A stretch of DNA of 64,000 nucleotides from Amoebidium appalachense. Its lineage: Eukaryota > Ichthyosporea. Below, piece by piece: positions 45,976 to 59,268 of this stretch (positions within the stretch are counted from its first letter, which is position 1; every line of letters starts with the position of its first letter). The position numbers and the translations under genes were made by a program. The DNA lies in assembly GCA_963693365.1 (NCBI GenBank), contig CAVNZM010000002.1, positions 12,276,001-12,340,000 on the forward strand, given 5' to 3'. The notes beneath the pieces were generated by a model, which saw nothing but the letters and a program-made list of their open reading frames with translations, had not been told where the DNA came from and did no database searches.

Positions 45976-48237
45976 GTTTGAGCTTTGTGATCTGAAATGG
46001 AAAAGGCTTTGTGGTACGCAATGTATATAGGAAAAGAACGGGTACTACTCGGTTGAAGGTTAGAGATAGTGTCTCTGTTATATTTGTGTTAGGAACATAT
46101 AGATAACATGGTTTTTTTTGGAGATGAAGAAACTCTAGGAGTGCGTGGGAGGGTGGAGGTCAAAGTCAGACAGTTTTTGCCTTCAACCACACTGTAAAAC
46201 AAGTCATCTAAAGATGAAGAGTTCTCGACCCTTACCGCAAGGAGGGGCGTTTGGGGAAAATAAAGCGAGCAAGGGTTTCTAAACCTCCGAAGGTTATATA
46301 TGTAAAAAAAATTTTATAAAAAGGCCAGAGCGAGCAACGCTAAGAAACCCTCTGCCCTCCTGCGCTGAACATAAACGGTTGATGCATCAGTCGCCGCACA
46401 ACAACTTTCTGAGGGGTCACCTCGTTCCAAGACCTTTTTGTTGTGGATGACCGCTCATGATGATTGGTTGTAAGGGGCGTAGGAATGCTGTTCTGCTAGA
46501 CTGCTCTTAATCAACTTTCACTGCAAATATTGCAGAATCGAAATACGAGTCTCGCTAGATATTTTAGCTATGTATACATTGAAGCGCTATTTACTAATTT
46601 AAAAACTCTAGATTAACATTGATATTTGTTTTAGACCTTTTACCCCTAAAAACGTGATTTTTAGGGCTATATTGCACTCCTATATACTTTTTGACCTACT
46701 TTTTGGTTATATCTTTTCAATTTAAAGTACATCTAGGAGACCGCGTGATCTGAATTCTGAGATGGCCAGTCTCAGCGGCAGTCTGCAGCTGTGTCACGGC
46801 TCCATTCTTCGAACAAGTGTAGAAATGAAAGAAAAAGCACGTCAATAAACAAAAGTGATATATTCATTTGAGAAATGCTGGCTTCATGGCTCTAACTACT
46901 CGTGCGTGGACTAGTTAAATTGATTCAGTCCGAGTCGCGACCGTCGGACTCAGTTGAGTGATATGATATCCCAAGGACCAATAAAAAGTAGGTTGAGTCT
47001 CTCACCCAATCGAAACACGTGAATAGACATGTGAATGTTTCTTCCTAAACTTCTTTGCTTGGGGTCGTAGAGATACGCTTTGCTTAATCCGATATCTTAT
47101 TTTTATTCAAGTCAATTGAAGTGACAGCTTAGCAGTCTCGAAGAAACTATTAATATTTATTAAAAAAAAAAAGAGCGTAATTTTTTAATCATCAGTGTTA
47201 AACAGGTATTTCCTAAAAAAGAAACTTTGAAATTTAATTAGCTCAAGGAAGTGCGTGGTCAATGATTGTGTATGAACGAAGTCTTTTGAGAATAACTAAA
47301 AGCCAATTATGTGCTAGAACAAATTTGCGCTAACAAGGGCGCATGACCTGTGAATTCAATTTGTCGGCTTAAACACCGTCCCATGGGAATAAAAGATATC
47401 AAAACTCCATAATTTTTCAACAACAGCTTCATCGAATTCTATAGGCCAAAAGCTTGATATTTCTACCTCCCTCTATCATGCCTAAATGCTTGGCCTTCGA
47501 AGACTATGGCGCTCACGTTGATTTTGTGGTGCGTGCCCAACCAACCAGAATGTTCCAACAAACCGGTATTTTGGCCCAGGCATGAGGCAACTGAGTTGAA
47601 CTGACCGTGTGTACGCGGCGGCGGACTCGCGGAGTATCATGACGCAGGCCTCACTGACTTGCACGTGACTCATGTGACCATAGCCAAGCCCATCCACAAC
47701 GGCCACGTGTACATGTACATCCGATGTGGACTGCACACCCTAGCTGACTTGTTTGGCTTGTGAGTAGGTATGCAAGAAAAAAAACACGTCTTGAAAAAAA
47801 GGGAAAGTAGCAATTACGATGAAGTACCTTCCTTGAAGTTGAAATGAATGGAGCTTGGAGTCACAGTCGCGATCGATCATGCACGTGAGTCCGGATCCGA
47901 TGTGATTCACTTCATTACCGTATACGAGTAGTCCGTCATCTCAAAGTATTATTATTGTAGTGACAGGGTACAATTAGTCCCTCTTCTAAAAGTATTGTAA
48001 TATTAGTTTGGCCTATGGCCAGTCCGGACCATCAAAAACAGACAACATGCCGTGACCTCCATAGGAGTGTTGTGCATGTGGGAGGCATTGCTTGACGGCA
48101 CCGTTGCAAGGGAATTCGAGTGTGTACTACCCCAACGGCGCGTAAACACGCACAAACACATTATACACATACACAAATACATGCACGCCATAGGGCACAC
48201 ACAACACGCACGTAACCCACACACATACACACACACA

Positions 48238-48293
<56 letters not shown>

Positions 48294-48327
48294 GCCACAC
48301 ACACACAGTGCCACACACACACACGTC

Positions 48328-48419
<92 letters not shown>

Positions 48420-48743
48420 TACACACACACACACACACAGACACACACAGACACACAGACACACAGACACACACATGCTATTAAACGCGATACATACATA
48501 CACAAACACCCTATATCATAGCGCTCCGGTACACGTGCACACGCACACACACACTCACGTGCACACACGCGCGCACACGTACTACCACATCGTGCACACG
48601 CACACACACATACACGCACAGTGCCACACACAAGCACACACACACACAGTGCCACACAAGCACACACACACACCCACACCAACACGCGCACACATATACA
48701 GGCATACAACGCGTACACGCTGTGCACACCCACACACACGGTG

Positions 48744-48799
<56 letters not shown>

Positions 48800-49382
48800 G
48801 CGCGTACACACACACAAACACACAAACACACAATTTGAAACACACACACACAAACACCACCACTCACCAGTACTGTGAATGACTTGGAAAGGGGACTCAA
48901 AAATGTCATTTTCCGAAAATCGCATGGCCTCCTCTTTCCCTTTCTCCCCCCTTCCCCCCACCCCTCCTCCCCTCCCCCTCACTACCCCTCCTCCTTCCTC
49001 CCATTGAGACTGCCGTGAGTTGCCATCGCATGTTTCGGAAAACAAACTTAAGTCTTATTTTGCTTTTTGTTTCTTCAGATCTTTTTGGCATATGCCTGCC
49101 AGTTCCAAAAACTTCGACGTCTGTTTCCAGCAATGTGCACGTGTACTGTTAGCGGAATAATAAATAATAATAGGCATTAATCTGATCGCTCAACAATACC
49201 ACCAGTGCTTATCGTCATCTCTACTCTAACATTCGAGCCGGGCACGGAAACTCATCAGCTATCAACAACTGCACTGTAGTACCATCCTTCACCGTATACA
49301 CATTTTTATTTTTTTTCATTAAACCTAGAGAGCCTATGCACTTTTATATATCTCGGCCCCCTTTTTCCTTTCACATTCCAAG
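45976..49382. other. Intergenic region; no gene seen
   Basis: AT-rich, mostly unique sequence from 46.0 to 48.1 kb, including the transporter's upstream region. A cluster of CACGTG/ACGTG words lies at 47.64-47.73 kb and 47.88 kb. 48.15-48.87 kb is CA-repeat rich with interspersed CACACACAGTGCCA units. No frame here has family resemblance. Confidence 0.5.
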
Positions 49383-49638
49383 CTACCTAGCACTCGGTGG
49401 AGCCAACGCGGCAGCGTGATATGAATTGAAATTAACTGGATCGAATTTCTTCTTAATTTTTAAAAGCCGTGGATAGTTGGACCCCCACAGTCTCTCCTGC
49501 CAGTTAAGGTTGGCCCCAGGGATCCTGTGGGTAGATATCTCATTGATATACGCTGAATTGATACTGACGTCACCTGCTGGACGGCGGCGGCAAAGTACTG
49601 CAGAGTATTTTTGCACTCCTCCGTTTCCATGCACGTGA
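49383..49638 (-). CDS. Terminal exon of an FAD-linked oxidase-like (BBE) gene, or a remnant
   Basis: Acceptor TTTTTGCAG before 49638, then an open frame to TAG at 49383-49385. The product contains SAYINEISTHRI, NWQERLWGSNYPRLLKIKKK, FDPVNFNSYH. This is the C-terminal 'berberine-bridge' signature of FAD-linked oxidases (W...yG..Y.rL..iK...DP.n.F). A strong donor (GTAAGG) about 90 bp upstream at 49728 fits an adjacent exon, but I could not identify FAD-binding exons further upstream before the beta-helix gene at 51411. So this is either the tail of a gene with unrecognised exons or an orphan fragment. The residues before SAYINE do not clearly match the family. Confidence 0.45.
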
Positions 49639-50429
49639 CTGCAAAAAGCAATTCGATTGGGTGGGTGCGCAGGTTGGGGTGCACGGCTGTCGCGCTGCCG
49701 GCGAGTTTGGCGGTCCCCGTGCCCTTACCTGGTTGGTGGAGAGATTGTGGTCAGAATCACATGGCATGCACATGCATATGTCACAGTGTGTGTCGAGAGT
49801 TGTGTATGATGGAGTGTACTTATACTGGCTAAAGTTTCGGTCGTTTTTGGCTTATTTTGTGTGTGTGTGTGTTGGAGGGGGGGGGGGGGGGGGGGAGGGG
49901 GGGCTTAAAGTATTCAGATGTGTGTGTGTGTGTGTGTGTGTGTGCGTGCCTGCGTGTGTGCACTTGCATGCTTGCCTCCATGTGTCTGTTCGACAAGAGG
50001 CAGCTGTGAGAGCAGTGTTGGCAAGGTTACAAATTGGTGTGTGTTGTGTGCGTTTTGGAGGGAGTTTGAACGCAGGGCCGTGGGAAGAGAAGGAGATGGT
50101 GGGAGGGGAAGAGGAGGGGAGTGGGGGGTGGGGATGGGTTGCTAGCGGAGGAAAACACGTTGCTAATTGTTGGCCGGAGAAAGTTGGGAGGAAGAAGGGA
50201 AAGAGAGGGGAAAGGAGCTTTTTTTTTTTTTTTTTTGCCCTCGGTTCCTCGTTTCCTGCAAATGCATTCGAGGAAAACAAACTGGAGCAAATTTCCATGT
50301 CTGTTGGAACGTTCACACAAAATACGACACGGTGCCTAAGCTTTCCAGCTAGAGTATCAGCAAAACATTATTAAAGGGTCGGGGCGAGGAGCGGGTTGCC
50401 GGGCATGGGCAAGGGGGGGAGGGGGGGGG

Positions 50430-50560
50430 GGGTAAGGTGTTAAGAAGCACGAAGTACGAATATTCATGCAGCCAACACAATGCCGAAGTTCCAGAGCACA
50501 CACAAAAAGTATAATTGAATAAGCAGAGTCCATCCTCCTGTGGGAAGGGGGGGGGGATAA
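50430..50560 (+). repeat. Dispersed repeat R7, diverged copy
   Basis: AAGCACGAAGTACGAATATTCATG...AATAAGCAGAGTCCATCCTC matches the first third of the R7 unit and ends at a G-rich tract. Confidence 0.5.
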
Positions 50561-50568
50561 CAGTACGG

Positions 50569-50626
<58 letters not shown>

Positions 50627-51224
50627 GGGGGGAGGAAAGGAGGGAGGGGACGGGGCGGAGGGGGGCGGATGTGCATGACGTAACATCATTAGGCTAATAT
50701 CGAGTTCATGTTTACTTTAATTTTTGAAGATATATCGAGCGCTAGGCCTCCGGTTCCGAGGGTCTCAGATAATAGAATTGAAAAGCAAGTGGTTTGATTA
50801 TCCAGCAATCGGAATTCGCAAAATATGATGGTAATACTAGTCTAAGAAATTCAAAACAAAACAAAAAAAAAAAAAAAGAAAAGGAATAACCATGCTTCGA
50901 ACCGAAGATAATATTGAATGATACAATTTAAGTCGTATTATGTACAGTATCTGTTTGAGTAGATCGACTAGAATCTCTGTTTTAAGGGTCTTATGTACAT
51001 ACGAAACCTCATATATATAAATATACACAGCCAGTTTCATATTGCATAGAAGAAGTAAACCCAGACCTTTCACCGCACACTTTCGTTTGTATTTACAATT
51101 CATACATGAGCCCTAAGTCTATGGTTAAAACATAAAGGAATGCTACTGAGTAGTGTATTCTATGACTTGAAGCGTTGATTCAAATTCATTTTGTATATAT
51201 AAGTACGTACACGTTGTGTGTAAG

Positions 51225-51268
51225 GTGGTGGTGGTGGTGGTGGTGGTGGTGGTGGTGGTGGTGGTGGT

Positions 51269-51331
<63 letters not shown>
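51225..51331 (+). repeat. (GGT)n followed by about 60 G
   Basis: About fifteen GGT units from 51225, then an uninterrupted G-run to 51331, 80 bp beyond the 3' end of the beta-helix gene. Confidence 0.9.
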
Positions 51332-51410
51332 CTAAGGACGGGCTCGAGGGCAAGTAAGTAGTTTTAGTGCTCATAGTGTGAGGAATATTGGAATAATAAG
51401 TGAAAATCAA

Positions 51411-53108
51411 CTATGTGCGTGCATTAGGATGACCAACAACAACAGGCAACTTCACAACACCAACAACAGGGGCAGAAGGGGTACCAGTCTGTGTAGGGTC
51501 CGATTTTGTTCCGTTCAATATTATCCCATCCCCTGAAACCTTTGGCGGCTTGGGTTCCTTTAATTGGGGTTCGGGTCCCGTCATTTCAAGACCCGGACAA
51601 TCCCCATTGCTATACTGAAGAACGTTATTCACTTCTCCGAGAGTCTGAAGGGAAATCGCGACGTCTCCGTACGAGTTCTTGTTATCGACGAAAGTGGAAT
51701 CCTGGTCGACCCTAAACTGGGCGCCGGTAAGGAACCCGTGCATGGTAAGAGAGAAAACGGCCCCGTCCAACTTGCACGTGTTTGCTTCGAAATAACCGGA
51801 AATTGTGAATTTCCCGTTGTTGTGAATCTTGTTCGATGCAATGGCACCCCCCCGCTCCGACGGGCACTCGTTGCCTATGAAAGAGCCGTGGATGTAAGTC
51901 TCGCCATCCGTCGCCTGCACCCAAATCGCACCCCCTCGCGAACCCCAGCCGGCGGGGTCTGTTGCGATGTTGTTTTCGAAAATGCAGTCGTGAAAATTGA
52001 GATGGGACGACCATTCGACGAGGTTGGTGTAATAAGCCCCCCCGCCGGGTGCCGTATTTTCGCGGAAAGTGCACGTGTCGAACTCCGTGTCACCCGAAGT
52101 TGAGCTGATTCCGATGGCTCCGCCCAGTCCGTGTGGGAAAAGGTGCTGGTTCCTCAGGAACTTCGATTTCCGGAACAATATTTTCCCCTTCTTCGACGTG
52201 ATGAATATCCAAATCGCACCCGAACCGCCGTAAATTTCTTCGCTTGGCTTTACGGTATTGTTTACAAAAGTCGAATATTCAACATTCACATTGTTGGTCA
52301 CGGCCAGGTAGATTACAGCACCCCCGGCAGTCTTGGTGTAGAAATTTTCAAAGGAACATCTCGAAATATTCAAACTCACAACCGGATAAGTGCTCACTTC
52401 ATCATCCGTAAGTTTCGCCTGTGCGTCAACCTCGGGGACGCGCAAAAGAGACACCTGGCCAGAGGTCTCATTTCGACGGAAAGTCACATTCAGAATGTTT
52501 ACGTCTATGCGTACCCCGTCGACCACGCGGAAAATAGTCGCGGATTTGGTCGTTGGGAGGAGGTTAGCGAGAAATACCGCCGTTTTGTTCTGGCAGGTCA
52601 CGCCCTGAATGGTTAGGGTCCTGTTGATCTTGTGTTCTCCCTTGGTGATGTTTGCAACCCCAGCCACCTTGATCACAGACGGGTTCACAAGAAGAGCGGC
52701 GGTCATGTTACCCCCATAGCACGTGTTCTCAACCAACAAACCTGCACATTCGCAGTTGTCTTTAACTGTTGGCCAAACATACCCTGCGTCACCTGGCTTT
52801 AACTTAATCACGGGCGCGGAGGTAGTAGTAGTGGCAGGTGAAGAACGTGAAGTACCGGAGGGATTGTCCAAATCAACAATGTCATTTGTGCCGGATTTTT
52901 GTAAAGACCCTGATTCCCCGTTGCTAAAGACACCAGCGGCAGCTAGAGAGACACATAGAATAACAACAAAGGCCAACAGAACAAGCACACCAGCAATAAT
53001 TACGGTTTTGGGCTTGCGGTACCACGGAAGGTCTTTAAGTTTTTTCAAAGTGTCCCCCTCTGACCAGCCGCCTTGCATTTTCGTGTGTTCCGTTGTGCCG
53101 CGGCCCAT
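51411..53108 (-). CDS. Single-pass (type II) membrane protein with right-handed beta-helix ectodomain, intronless
   Basis: 565 residues, one exon. Residues 1-34 are polar and basic near the membrane (KKLKDLPWYRKPK); 35-59 form one transmembrane helix (TVIIAGVLVLLAFVVILCVS); the rest should be outside the cell or luminal. A Ser/Thr/Pro-rich neck follows, then Cys-containing repeats of the form (C/S)xFxxN..........GGAI/Y (for instance DCIFENNIATD with RGGAIW, and KFLRNQHLFPHGLGGAI). These are typical of pectin-lyase-like parallel beta-helices and resemble the GGAI/FxxN repeats of bacterial outer-membrane autotransporters, though that similarity is structural. Many N-glycosylation sites (NxS/T). 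No catalytic residues recognised; adhesion or carbohydrate binding is possible. The start chosen is the first ATG. Confidence 0.85.
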   Translation of the reverse strand: MGRGTTEHTKMQGGWSEGDTLKKLKDLPWYRKPKTVIIAGVLVLLAFVVILCVSLAAAGVFSNGESGSLQKSGTNDIVDLDNPSGTSRSSPATTTTSAPVIKLKPGDAGYVWPTVKDNCECAGLLVENTCYGGNMTAALLVNPSVIKVAGVANITKGEHKINRTLTIQGVTCQNKTAVFLANLLPTTKSATIFRVVDGVRIDVNILNVTFRRNETSGQVSLLRVPEVDAQAKLTDDEVSTYPVVSLNISRCSFENFYTKTAGGAVIYLAVTNNVNVEYSTFVNNTVKPSEEIYGGSGAIWIFITSKKGKILFRKSKFLRNQHLFPHGLGGAIGISSTSGDTEFDTCTFRENTAPGGGAYYTNLVEWSSHLNFHDCIFENNIATDPAGWGSRGGAIWVQATDGETYIHGSFIGNECPSERGGAIASNKIHNNGKFTISGYFEANTCKLDGAVFSLTMHGFLTGAQFRVDQDSTFVDNKNSYGDVAISLQTLGEVNNVLQYSNGDCPGLEMTGPEPQLKEPKPPKVSGDGIILNGTKSDPTQTGTPSAPVVGVVKLPVVVGHPNART

Positions 53109-54593
53109 GCACTATGCTATAAGTGGAATAACTGCGACTGGTGAGTCAGCACCACAAGTAAACAAAGAAAACTAACGGCGGTGGGCGGTCGTTTTCCGGT
53201 TTTGTTGTCGAGAGTAAACGTGTTGAATTATCCAGACGAAGACTGCACACCTATTGGCGGAAACGACATGGATAAGAGCGCGGCAAAATTCTGTCATATC
53301 CAAAGCTTTATGTACGGTTGTTTCAGCATTCCGAAGTTCCGAACCCGATTTTTGACAATAGAGAGCGCAGCCCATCTGTGGTTGGTTTGCCCCTCAACTT
53401 TAAAGAAAAAAAGGATCTCTCTATTAATATCATTATTCATGATAATGTATTTGTTTGCTTGAAGAGGTATTTGCATTTGTTTTTTGGTCATCCTGAAGTT
53501 AGAACTTGTGCTGAAAATAGCTACCAATAGGAGCGGCATATTTTTAGGTATTCAATCATTCTCTTTAGAACGTAGCTTTTATCGGACATCTTTTGAAACA
53601 GTTGATTGGTGTAGAAGAATCCCGCAACCTTCGGAACCTGAGTAAAACTTGAAAAGAAAGAAAGGAAGGAAGATTTGAAGAAAGGGAGAGAAGAAAAGAC
53701 TTCCGCCTAACTTCGAAACACCGTGCAACAATAGTTCGAACGTCTAATTTGACGCCATGGGACATGACCGCTCTTTGCAAGGTTCACCCGCACCAGCCTA
53801 ATAAGCAGCCTAGGCGTACGTTGAAGGTGGCATGCATATACGCGCATTGAAAGCATTGTGGTGACGCGTCGTGCAGCCAGGCCCACTCCCCCCCTCCAGC
53901 TCGTGCATGCGTCAGGCTACATGTGTGTTGCATACAGAGACGGCCAGACGCCTAGTAAACCGGGTCATATATTGTGTTAGCGCTGTACACGTATTATATT
54001 GAAGTATGCAAAGTGGAGTAACAAACATAATTTTCTACAAGACTATTCCTTTTCCATGTGTACATATTGTGCACATGTGACTCTGAGGGTCCTGCTGGTC
54101 CTGTTCAACTGGCCGCCTGAGTCAGTGGACGTCGACGATGCCATACGTCACTCACCGGCCGCCATGTACTGCACATCATATGTGCACGTGGCACTGTGAC
54201 GCTGGCGGTGCACAGGTGCGCTGGTTTTCCAGGGGCCGTACATAGTCGAAGTTTACCACCTACCCCTCAAAGAAAAGATAGTGCCATATATACATCAATA
54301 AAAACCGCAGAACTAAAGGGAAAAAATCAAACCACCATAGGTATATCCAGCCGGGCCGGCTGATCATCATCGGAGGGGGGGCAAAAAAAGGAATGGGGGG
54401 AAGGGGGGGGCGGGGGGGGGGGGGGGGGAGAAGGGCGGGGGCGCTGCCAAGCTTCCCTTAAGCAGCATTACCATATGCATCAGCAGCGTGGGTGGGTGGG
54501 TGGGTGGGTGGGTGGGTGGGTGGGGGTTGGGGGGTTGGGGTGGGGGGGGGGGGGGGGGGGTACGTCTCTCTCTCTCTCTCTCTCTCTCTCTCC

Positions 54594-54631
<38 letters not shown>

Positions 54632-54691
54632 CATCCTCTCTCTCTCGCTGTGAACATGTTGGGGGGGGCGGGGGGGAGGGGGGTACGTCTC

Positions 54692-54736
<45 letters not shown>

Positions 54737-55222
54737 CCCCCCCAGTTTCTCTCTGAACATGTGTGTGTGTGTATGACATTGTGTGCTGTGTGTGTGAGAG
54801 CTCGAGCGGAGCGCGTGTCATCTGTGTGTGTGCTCGCCCCAGCTGCTGTGCGCTGTGCTAATACTGCATACGTACTTGCGTGTATGTGTGTGAAGCACAC
54901 ACACAGATTACACATCCACCATTTATTTTAACTACTTTTAGCATAAGGCATCTGTACTTTTGCGTATGTACCTAAAACGTCTACGTACATGCATTCTTAT
55001 GGTGGCAGGGGTCATATTTATCATTCAACTTGAAGCACACAGTCTCACTCCTACAGTAACTACCATCATGATCAAATATAATGCAAACATTTGTTGCGTT
55101 AGCACGAAAAGTGTTCATCCACCATACATACCAATCAGCCTACTCACAGCATCTCTCCCACTTACAAAACATCTATCCCAGTAACACATATCCAACGCCT
55201 CCGAAATTTCATGCAAATGACA
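53109..55222. other. Intergenic region; no gene seen
   Basis: Upstream region of the beta-helix gene and downstream region of the CRTC-like gene. 53.1-54.3 kb is largely unique. 54.36-54.76 kb is a cluster of (GGTG)n, G-, (TC)n, (GT)n and C-tracts. No frame with family resemblance. Confidence 0.5.
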
Positions 55223-56602
55223 CTATCTCGTCAACTCTTCCAATTTCAACGACTCTAGGCCAGCAGCAAACGCCGGGTCGGCCAATAAAGCTTCGATCTG
55301 GGCCAGAGAAAGACTTTCGGGTATCTGCTTGTCGGTGACCCGGCCCGAATTGTTTTGTGCTGTTAGAAGCATCGGGTCGTTGATCCGCGGTGGGGGTTGG
55401 CTGTGGGCGCGCATTGCAGGGGGGTGGGCTGGACCAGCTTGAGACTGTTGCGTCTGTGTTGTGTGTGTGTGTGTGTGGGTGTGTGTGTGTGTGTGTGGGT
55501 GTGTGAGTGAGTGAGTGAGTGAGTGAGTGAGTGAGTGAGTGAGTGAGTGAGTGAGTGAGTGAGTGAGTGAGTGAGTGAGTGTTAGTGTGCGTGAGTGAGT
55601 GGGTAAGTGAGTGAGTGAGTGAGTGTGAGTGTAAGTGTGTGCGCTTGCGTGTGTACATGTGAGGGTGTAACTTGCAGTGGTGGAAGTGAAAGGAGGGACG
55701 TATGTCAGAGCAGTTAGCAGGCACCATGGGCACGGGGAGGTCCCCAGAAATTGGGGGGGGGGGGGGGGGGGGGTGTTTGAATGCGTCAAAAAGTACGAAG
55801 TACACAAGAACAAACGGATAACACGATGCAGAATGCAAGCCATACATAAAGAGTATGCATAATAAGCAGAGCCCATCCTCAGGGGGGGCCCACGTCATCC
55901 ACAGTACCCGAGTTTCGACCTATTCCCCTCGTTAACGAAACCCAACTCAGATACTGTTTCACTTGAACATGAGTAGGTCACCCGTCTTGATCAGAGACGA
56001 GCAGGGTTGCTTATGCAGGCAAGGGCAGTGGGAAAGGCCGGGGGTTAAAGTTGCAGCAGTAAGCAGAAGCAAGAAAAATATAGATAGGAACTCAGGAGAC
56101 GGGGGGGGGGGGGGGGGGGGGGGGGGGATTGTAGCAGAAGTGCAACCATGGTTCAGGATTTGTAACATCCACACCTCCCTCTCTCACCATTGCATGCAAG
56201 AAGTGACCTACATCCGCGTTTCATGCAAAGGCTGAACCACATGTCCGCTTCATGCACACAGTGATCTATGATGCATCCCTATACACCCCGAGACGACGGC
56301 ACACACAGTCAATGTTATCTCATTTTCAGTGACCAAACACAACCGACATGTTAGTATTATCTTGCCATGTGCGAACGAAGTGCAAGGGAACAGGCAGAAT
56401 CTATGGGCTGCATGTACAGGTGGATGGCACAGAGCATAGTGCATCTGGTGGGATGTGGGCAAAAAGAAAAATGGAAAAGAAAGACACCCGAAAGCCAACA
56501 ACGGAACGAGGCAATGTGTTCCTTTTCGTTCTTTCTTCCCTATCTCTTTCTCTCATACTCTCACTCTCACTATCTCTCTCTCTCTCTCAAACTCGGGCGC
56601 GC

Positions 56603-56652
<50 letters not shown>

Positions 56653-57106
56653 ACTCTCCCTCCCCCTCCCCTCTTTTTCTCTCCCTCTTGCTGTGTGTAT
56701 GTGTGATTTTGTGTGATAATGTGTAGGTGGATGTGGGCCCAGGCGCGCGGCGGGGGGGGGGGGGGGGGGGGGGGGGAGAGGGGGGGGGGGGGCGGGGGGG
56801 AGGGGACAGTGGGGTGGGTGGGTGGTGGTGGTGGTGGTGGTGGTGATGGTGATGGTGGTGGCAGGGGGGGGGAGGGGGTGGGGGGGGGGGGGGGGGGGGG
56901 GGGGAGGTGAGGTTCACCATACCCACAGGGCTTGTTGCGACGTAACTCCCATGCCCATCGCATCCAAGTCCAGAAGATTCATGTTTTGGCCCGAAAAATG
57001 ACCCGACAGGTTGGGTGAGGATGATGGTGGAATGGAGGGGGAGAGGTGGGATGGAGGTAGATTTGCGTTTGGAGCACTTAGCATGGGCCCTGACAAGTCT
57101 GTGGGG

Positions 57107-57170
<64 letters not shown>

Positions 57171-57518
57171 TGTGTGTGTGAGTGTGAGTGAGTGTGCTGT
57201 GCGTGCACCCGCCTCTCTCTCCCTCCCTCCCTCTCTCTCCCCCCCCCCCCCCCCCCCACCTCTCTCTCTGTGTGTGCGTGCAGGCATGCACGTGCACAAC
57301 TCTCAACTCTCAAATGGTTCCCAACCCACCCTTAACATATTTACCGTAACAGATAAATATTTATATTACTACATTGGCAGCGAGACATCAGGCTCTGAAG
57401 CAGCTGAAAACGTAAATTGAGGAAAACACAATGACATTTGGTTCACACCAGGAGTTAGCTGTACACTTTAAAACTTAAAAGACCGAGTTCTGTAAACGTC
57501 GCGAGGTGGAAAGTGTGT

Positions 57519-57570
<52 letters not shown>

Positions 57571-57757
57571 AAGCGGGGGGGGGGGGGGGGGGGGGGGGGG
57601 CAGGATTACCTGATACGGAGCCAAACATGGAGAGATCCAAAGTGTTCAGGGCTGTGTTTTGAGAAGGAGGAAGGGGAGCCAAAACCAATGCCAAAGTCCA
57701 ATCCTTCGAGGCTGACCTGGCCCATGGAAAGGGAGACACTGTGTGTGTGTGTGTGTT

Positions 57758-57815
<58 letters not shown>

Positions 57816-58354
57816 TGTGTGTATGTGTGTGCGTGTGTATGTGTGTGAATCGTATGTGCATGCGTGGGTGTTTTTGAAACACAGAATGAGCCGGGAGGGA
57901 GGCGGACAGGCGGGAAGGGGCGGGGGCGGGGGCGGGGGCGGGCGGGCGGGCGGGCGGGCGGGGGGGGGGGGGGGGGGGGGGGGGAGAAAGACTGTGCCAG
58001 AGGGTGGCAATCATCTAGGCAAAGACAATCAAAATCGCAAAACCAAAACAGAAATCAGATAGTGGACAGATACACAGGCAAAAACATCGGAACATGAGCA
58101 AAATTTTAGAGGACTTCCTAGCCCCCACCGAAAAACGAGGTTCGACTCTTGAGCCTATCATATGTGCTTCCCGACCCGTTCTTTGTTCCAGCGGCAGCGG
58201 TTGAGTAAGCCCGTCTTGGCCAAAAACGCGCGAAAAGGGGAAAGGGGGGTAGGAGGGAGGGGAAGGGGAGTTGGAGTGGACGTATCTGTGTGGGTGGGTG
58301 GGGTAGGCAAGTTGATGACTGGATACCTTGTTGGAGAACGTGTGTGTGTGTGTG

Positions 58355-58420
<66 letters not shown>

Positions 58421-58582
58421 GCCGGTGGCATACACACAGGAGTGCGCATATAAAATCATGGTGTTTTGGCACAGTTAGCAATCAAACTGTATACTTTCCT
58501 CACAAACACGCGATCCTTTCTGTCTGTGGGTGCTGTACTAGCTCTAACGGCCCCGTATATGTGCATATTCTTTGTCTGTACG

Positions 58583-58613
<31 letters not shown>

Positions 58614-58738
58614 CCTAGGTGGGGGGGGGGAGGGTAGTGGTGGTGGGGATGGTGGTGGTGGTGGTGGTGGTAGTGTGTGTGTGTGTGTGTGTGGGTGGGG
58701 GGGGGGGGGGGGGGGAGGGGGGGGGAGGGGGAGAGAGA

Positions 58739-58772
<34 letters not shown>

Positions 58773-58946
58773 CGTACTTGCCAGAGATGCCCGAACCGAG
58801 GGAGCTAGCCAGGTCCGGGTGATATGATTGGTAGGCAGTCCCCAAGCGATCTATCACCCCATACAGTGCATCTTCATCCCCTACCATCCCTGCACAGAAC
58901 AGAGAACGGAGGGGGAGAGGAAGGGTGAGCCCAAGACAAAAGAAGA

Positions 58947-58978
<32 letters not shown>

Positions 58979-59182
58979 GGAGGAAGGCGGGGAGGGGGTG
59001 GAAATGTGAAAAGCATGAACGGAAATTAGGGGGGCTGTATGTCGTCGGAACGTGGCAGAGGAGAGAAATACGGAGCCCAAAAATAATGTAAGTTGCGTGA
59101 ATAACTTTGCACCAACACAGACGGAAAGGAAAGAGGAAAGGGGGGGGGGGGGGGAGGGAGGGAGGGAGGGAAGGAGCACACA

Positions 59183-59268
<86 letters not shown>

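Larger units (their letters stand above)
49639..51410. other. Spacer with G-rich tracts; no gene seen
   Basis: Contains a poly-G tract (50570-50625), an R7 repeat copy, A-tracts, and a (GGT)n run passing directly into about 60 G (51225-51331). Confidence 0.5.

Noticed and set aside
47482-47736. 84-codon minus-strand frame
   Set aside because: No domain, no splice context, no paralogue; base composition like its non-coding surroundings.
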